From the NCBI GenBank assembly GCA_964584245.1, contig CAZOZK010000066.1, positions 1 through 5,605 of the forward strand: a stretch of 5,605 bases of DNA, given 5' to 3'. Every line of letters starts with the position of its first letter. Position 1 is the stretch's first letter. Positions 4,903 through 5,605 of the stretch are shown piece after piece. The notes under the pieces were generated by a model. The model did not search any database, was not told where the DNA came from, and was given only the letters and a program-made list of their open reading frames with translations. Origin of the DNA: CAZOZK01 sp964584245. GTDB taxonomy: Bacteria; Patescibacteriota; Microgenomatia; UBA1400; PJMF01. A program made the translations under genes and the position numbers.

Positions 4903-5372
4903 AGTTACTACTTTCCAAACTGTGGAAAACTCTACATTTCCCAAAGAATTTTCAATTGTTTATTATGAGAATAATGCAAGATCAATTTTTGATTGGGGTG
5001 ACAGGAATTATCTTTAATGATCAGGATGAAATTTTATTATTTAAACACGTGTATCGTGGCCATGCTTGGAGTTTGCCCGGTGGCTACATGAAATCTGGCG
5101 AGCATCCAAGCGAGGGTTTGGAACGCGAAATTTTTGAGGAATCAGGACTGGTGATTAGTGCAGATGATGTGCTTAGAACCAGGACAGACCGCGCTACGGC
5201 TCGACTCGATATTTGTTATGTTGGCAGGCTCGTCGGTGGCACATTTGAGTCAACTCATGAGGTCAGTGAGTATGGATTTTTTACTCAGGATACCTTCCCT
5301 TTGCTACGAAAAAATCAATTATTTTTAATTGACAAAGCTGTCAAACTCAAAGCGTTGGCGCTGAGTGCATAG
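4899..5372 (+). CDS. NUDIX hydrolase
   Basis: The 157-residue protein has a full NUDIX box from G62 to L84: GYMKSGE with E68, then REIFEESGL (76-84), keeping every metal-binding glutamate and the terminal glycine. Before it come FLIGVTGIIFNDQDEILLFKHVYRGHAWSLPGG, the standard first strands and the WSLPGG entry. Residues 1-28 are a basic, hydrophobic extension (LLSKLWKTLHFPKNFQLFIMR) seen in one branch of NUDIX proteins, probably a helix packing on the core. Substrate unknown. It overlaps the LapA gene by 4 nt and is likely made from the envelope operon, although no functional link is known. There is no terminator after it; the ABC-F promoter begins 9 nt later. Confidence 0.93.
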   Translation: MKLLLSKLWKTLHFPKNFQLFIMRIMQDQFLIGVTGIIFNDQDEILLFKHVYRGHAWSLPGGYMKSGEHPSEGLEREIFEESGLVISADDVLRTRTDRATARLDICYVGRLVGGTFESTHEVSEYGFFTQDTFPLLRKNQLFLIDKAVKLKALALSA

Positions 5373-5378
5373 AACATC

Positions 5379-5387
5379 TGCTATAAT
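5379..5387 (+). promoter_or_regulatory. Extended -10 promoter of the leader ORF and ABC gene
   Basis: TGCTATAAT is a perfect TATAAT with the upstream TG of an extended -10. The ATG at 5394 is 7 nt past its last base, so transcription should start on the start codon itself. A TTGGCG (5355-5360) is 21 nt away, too far for a normal -35. This is the best -10 in the window. Confidence 0.7.
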
Positions 5388-5393
5388 TACAGC

Positions 5394-5480
5394 ATGTTTA
5401 TTCGAGATTTAATTAGCTTATACGTCAGAAAAGTCCCATCTTTGGTGAACTCTCGAGGGAGGGTTGCGCCTATTTTTTAA
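5394..5480 (+). CDS. 28-residue leader peptide of the attenuator
   Basis: This short ORF begins where transcription should begin and ends at TAA. The peptide starts MFIRDLISLYVRKVPSL and ends RGRVAPIF. It has two basic clusters, R12-K13 and R21-G22-R23; the latter matches the '+x+' pattern at which drug-bound ribosomes may stall. Its final third overlaps RNA segments 1 and 2 of the attenuator. A ribosome paused near codons 13-16 would cover segment 1 and leave segment 2 free, whereas one that finishes would cover segment 2. It resembles in layout the upstream ORFs of ABC-F resistance genes in Gram-positive bacteria. Whether it is translated is inferred, not shown. Confidence 0.55.
   Translation: MFIRDLISLYVRKVPSLVNSRGRVAPIF
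5444..5478 (+). promoter_or_regulatory. Leader hairpin 1:2, followed by a T-run
   Basis: GGTGAACTCTC (5444-5454) pairs with GAGGGTTGCGCC (5459-5470), leaving a GAGG loop and one bulged G (5466), for 11 pairs including two G-U. TATTTTTTAA follows directly, so this hairpin could itself act as an intrinsic terminator. It lies inside the leader ORF, so a translating ribosome would melt it. Confidence 0.55.
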
Positions 5481-5519
5481 TTTTCTGTACATATAAATAG
5501 TAAATAGAAAGCAAACCTC
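5459..5519 (+). promoter_or_regulatory. Antiterminator pairing 2:3
   Basis: GAGGGTTGC (5459-5467) can pair with GCAAACCTC (5511-5519): 8 of 9 positions are Watson-Crick, with one G/A mismatch. This pairing is exclusive with hairpin 1 and with the terminator, because it uses the 3' arm of the first and the 5' arm of the second. Confidence 0.5.
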
Positions 5520-5540
5520 ACCTAATCAGTGAGGTTTTTT
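5513..5540 (+). terminator. Intrinsic terminator of the attenuator
   Basis: AAACCTCAC (5513-5521) and GTGAGGTTT (5529-5537) are perfectly complementary over 9 bp around a 7-nt loop, with a run of six T at 5535-5540. It ends 3 nt before the start codon of the ABC gene, far too close to be an ordinary end-of-operon terminator, so it must control that gene. Its 3' arm contains GTGAGG, the probable ribosome-binding site 9 nt before the ATG at 5544, so folding would also hide the ribosome site. Confidence 0.8.
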
Positions 5541-5543
5541 AGT

Positions 5544-5605
5544 ATGATCATAATTCAAAACATAACAAAAATAGTATCAAGTAAGATTCTTTTTGATGAC
5601 ATTTC
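5544..5605 (+). CDS. ABC ATPase, probably ABC-F family (N-terminus, partial)
   Basis: Twenty codons are visible before the window ends. The peptide, MIIIQNITKIVSSKILFDDI, fits the first strands of an ABC ATPase domain: a short hydrophobic strand, the 'NITK' turn, and a second strand with 'KILFDDIS' where families have 'K.LF.(D/N)(V/I)S'. The 'LF' before the acidic pair is common in ABC-F proteins, soluble double-ATPase factors that act on the ribosome, some giving resistance to ribosome-targeting antibiotics. Walker and signature motifs lie beyond the edge, so a transporter ATPase remains possible. The attenuator directly in front of it is the strongest argument for ABC-F. The start is preceded by GAGG at 9 nt. 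Confidence 0.6.
   Translation, partial: MIIIQNITKIVSSKILFDDI

Noticed and set aside
5355..5387. TTGGCG as a -35 box for the ABC-gene promoter
   Set aside because: The spacing to TATAAT is 21 nt, too long; the extended -10 (TGC before TATAAT) makes a -35 unnecessary.
5444..5540. T-box or other riboswitch before the ABC gene (AGGGTTGCGCC loosely recalls the T-box AGGGTGG element)
   Set aside because: The match is poor, there is no stem I specifier or room for one after the -10 box, and an ORF with overlapping pairing segments explains the region better.

Overview
The window is AT-rich, densely packed bacterial DNA. All confident genes lie on the + strand. They are small proteins with short gaps, and a stop is recognisable at every gene end (mostly TAA and TAG, TGA once). 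Five start codons lie only 6-10 nt downstream of a TATAAT-like -10 box, which suggests leaderless or near-leaderless mRNAs; other genes have an AGGA/AAGGA ribosome site. This style, plus the gene content (stand-alone NUDIX enzymes, SRPBCC, DUF1905, a YggT/YtxH/GlsB/LapA cluster, an ABC-F-like ATPase), suggests a Patescibacteria/CPR-type or similar compact genome. That placement is inference; no marker gene is present.

Layout. 3-152 is the C-terminal tail of a sensor histidine kinase. 182-991 is a fusion of an SRPBCC (AHSA1-like) domain with a NUDIX hydrolase domain. 1079-1613 holds a 65-residue ORF overlapping, in another frame, a Doc/Fic-family ORF, either an antitoxin/toxin-style pair or a frameshifted gene. 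1646-2146 is a lipoprotein of unknown function, 2183-2482 a DUF1905 protein and 2488-2973 a NUDIX hydrolase; the last two are tightly spaced. 3024-3239 is a ribbon-helix-helix DNA-binding protein preceded by a perfect 20-bp palindrome that is probably its own operator. 3240-3427 is a non-coding gap with a second 20-bp palindrome. 3428-4902 is a run of four small membrane or envelope proteins (YggT, YtxH-like, GlsB/YeaQ/YmgE, LapA), and the last overlaps a third NUDIX hydrolase (4899-5372) by ATGA.

The most notable region is the last 230 bases. An extended -10 promoter sits 6 nt before a 28-codon leader ORF (5394-5480). An intrinsic terminator (5513-5540) follows, and immediately after it begins an ABC ATPase ORF (5544 to the window edge) whose N-terminus looks like an ABC-F protein. 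The leader RNA has four segments that can pair 1:2, 2:3 or 3:4, the layout of a ribosome-mediated transcription attenuator. The terminator's 3' arm also carries the likely ribosome-binding site of the ABC gene. Together these suggest that ribosome stalling on the leader peptide, for example during antibiotic or translational stress, turns on an ABC-F translation-protection factor.

No RNA genes, CRISPR arrays, insertion sequences or attachment sites were recognised.
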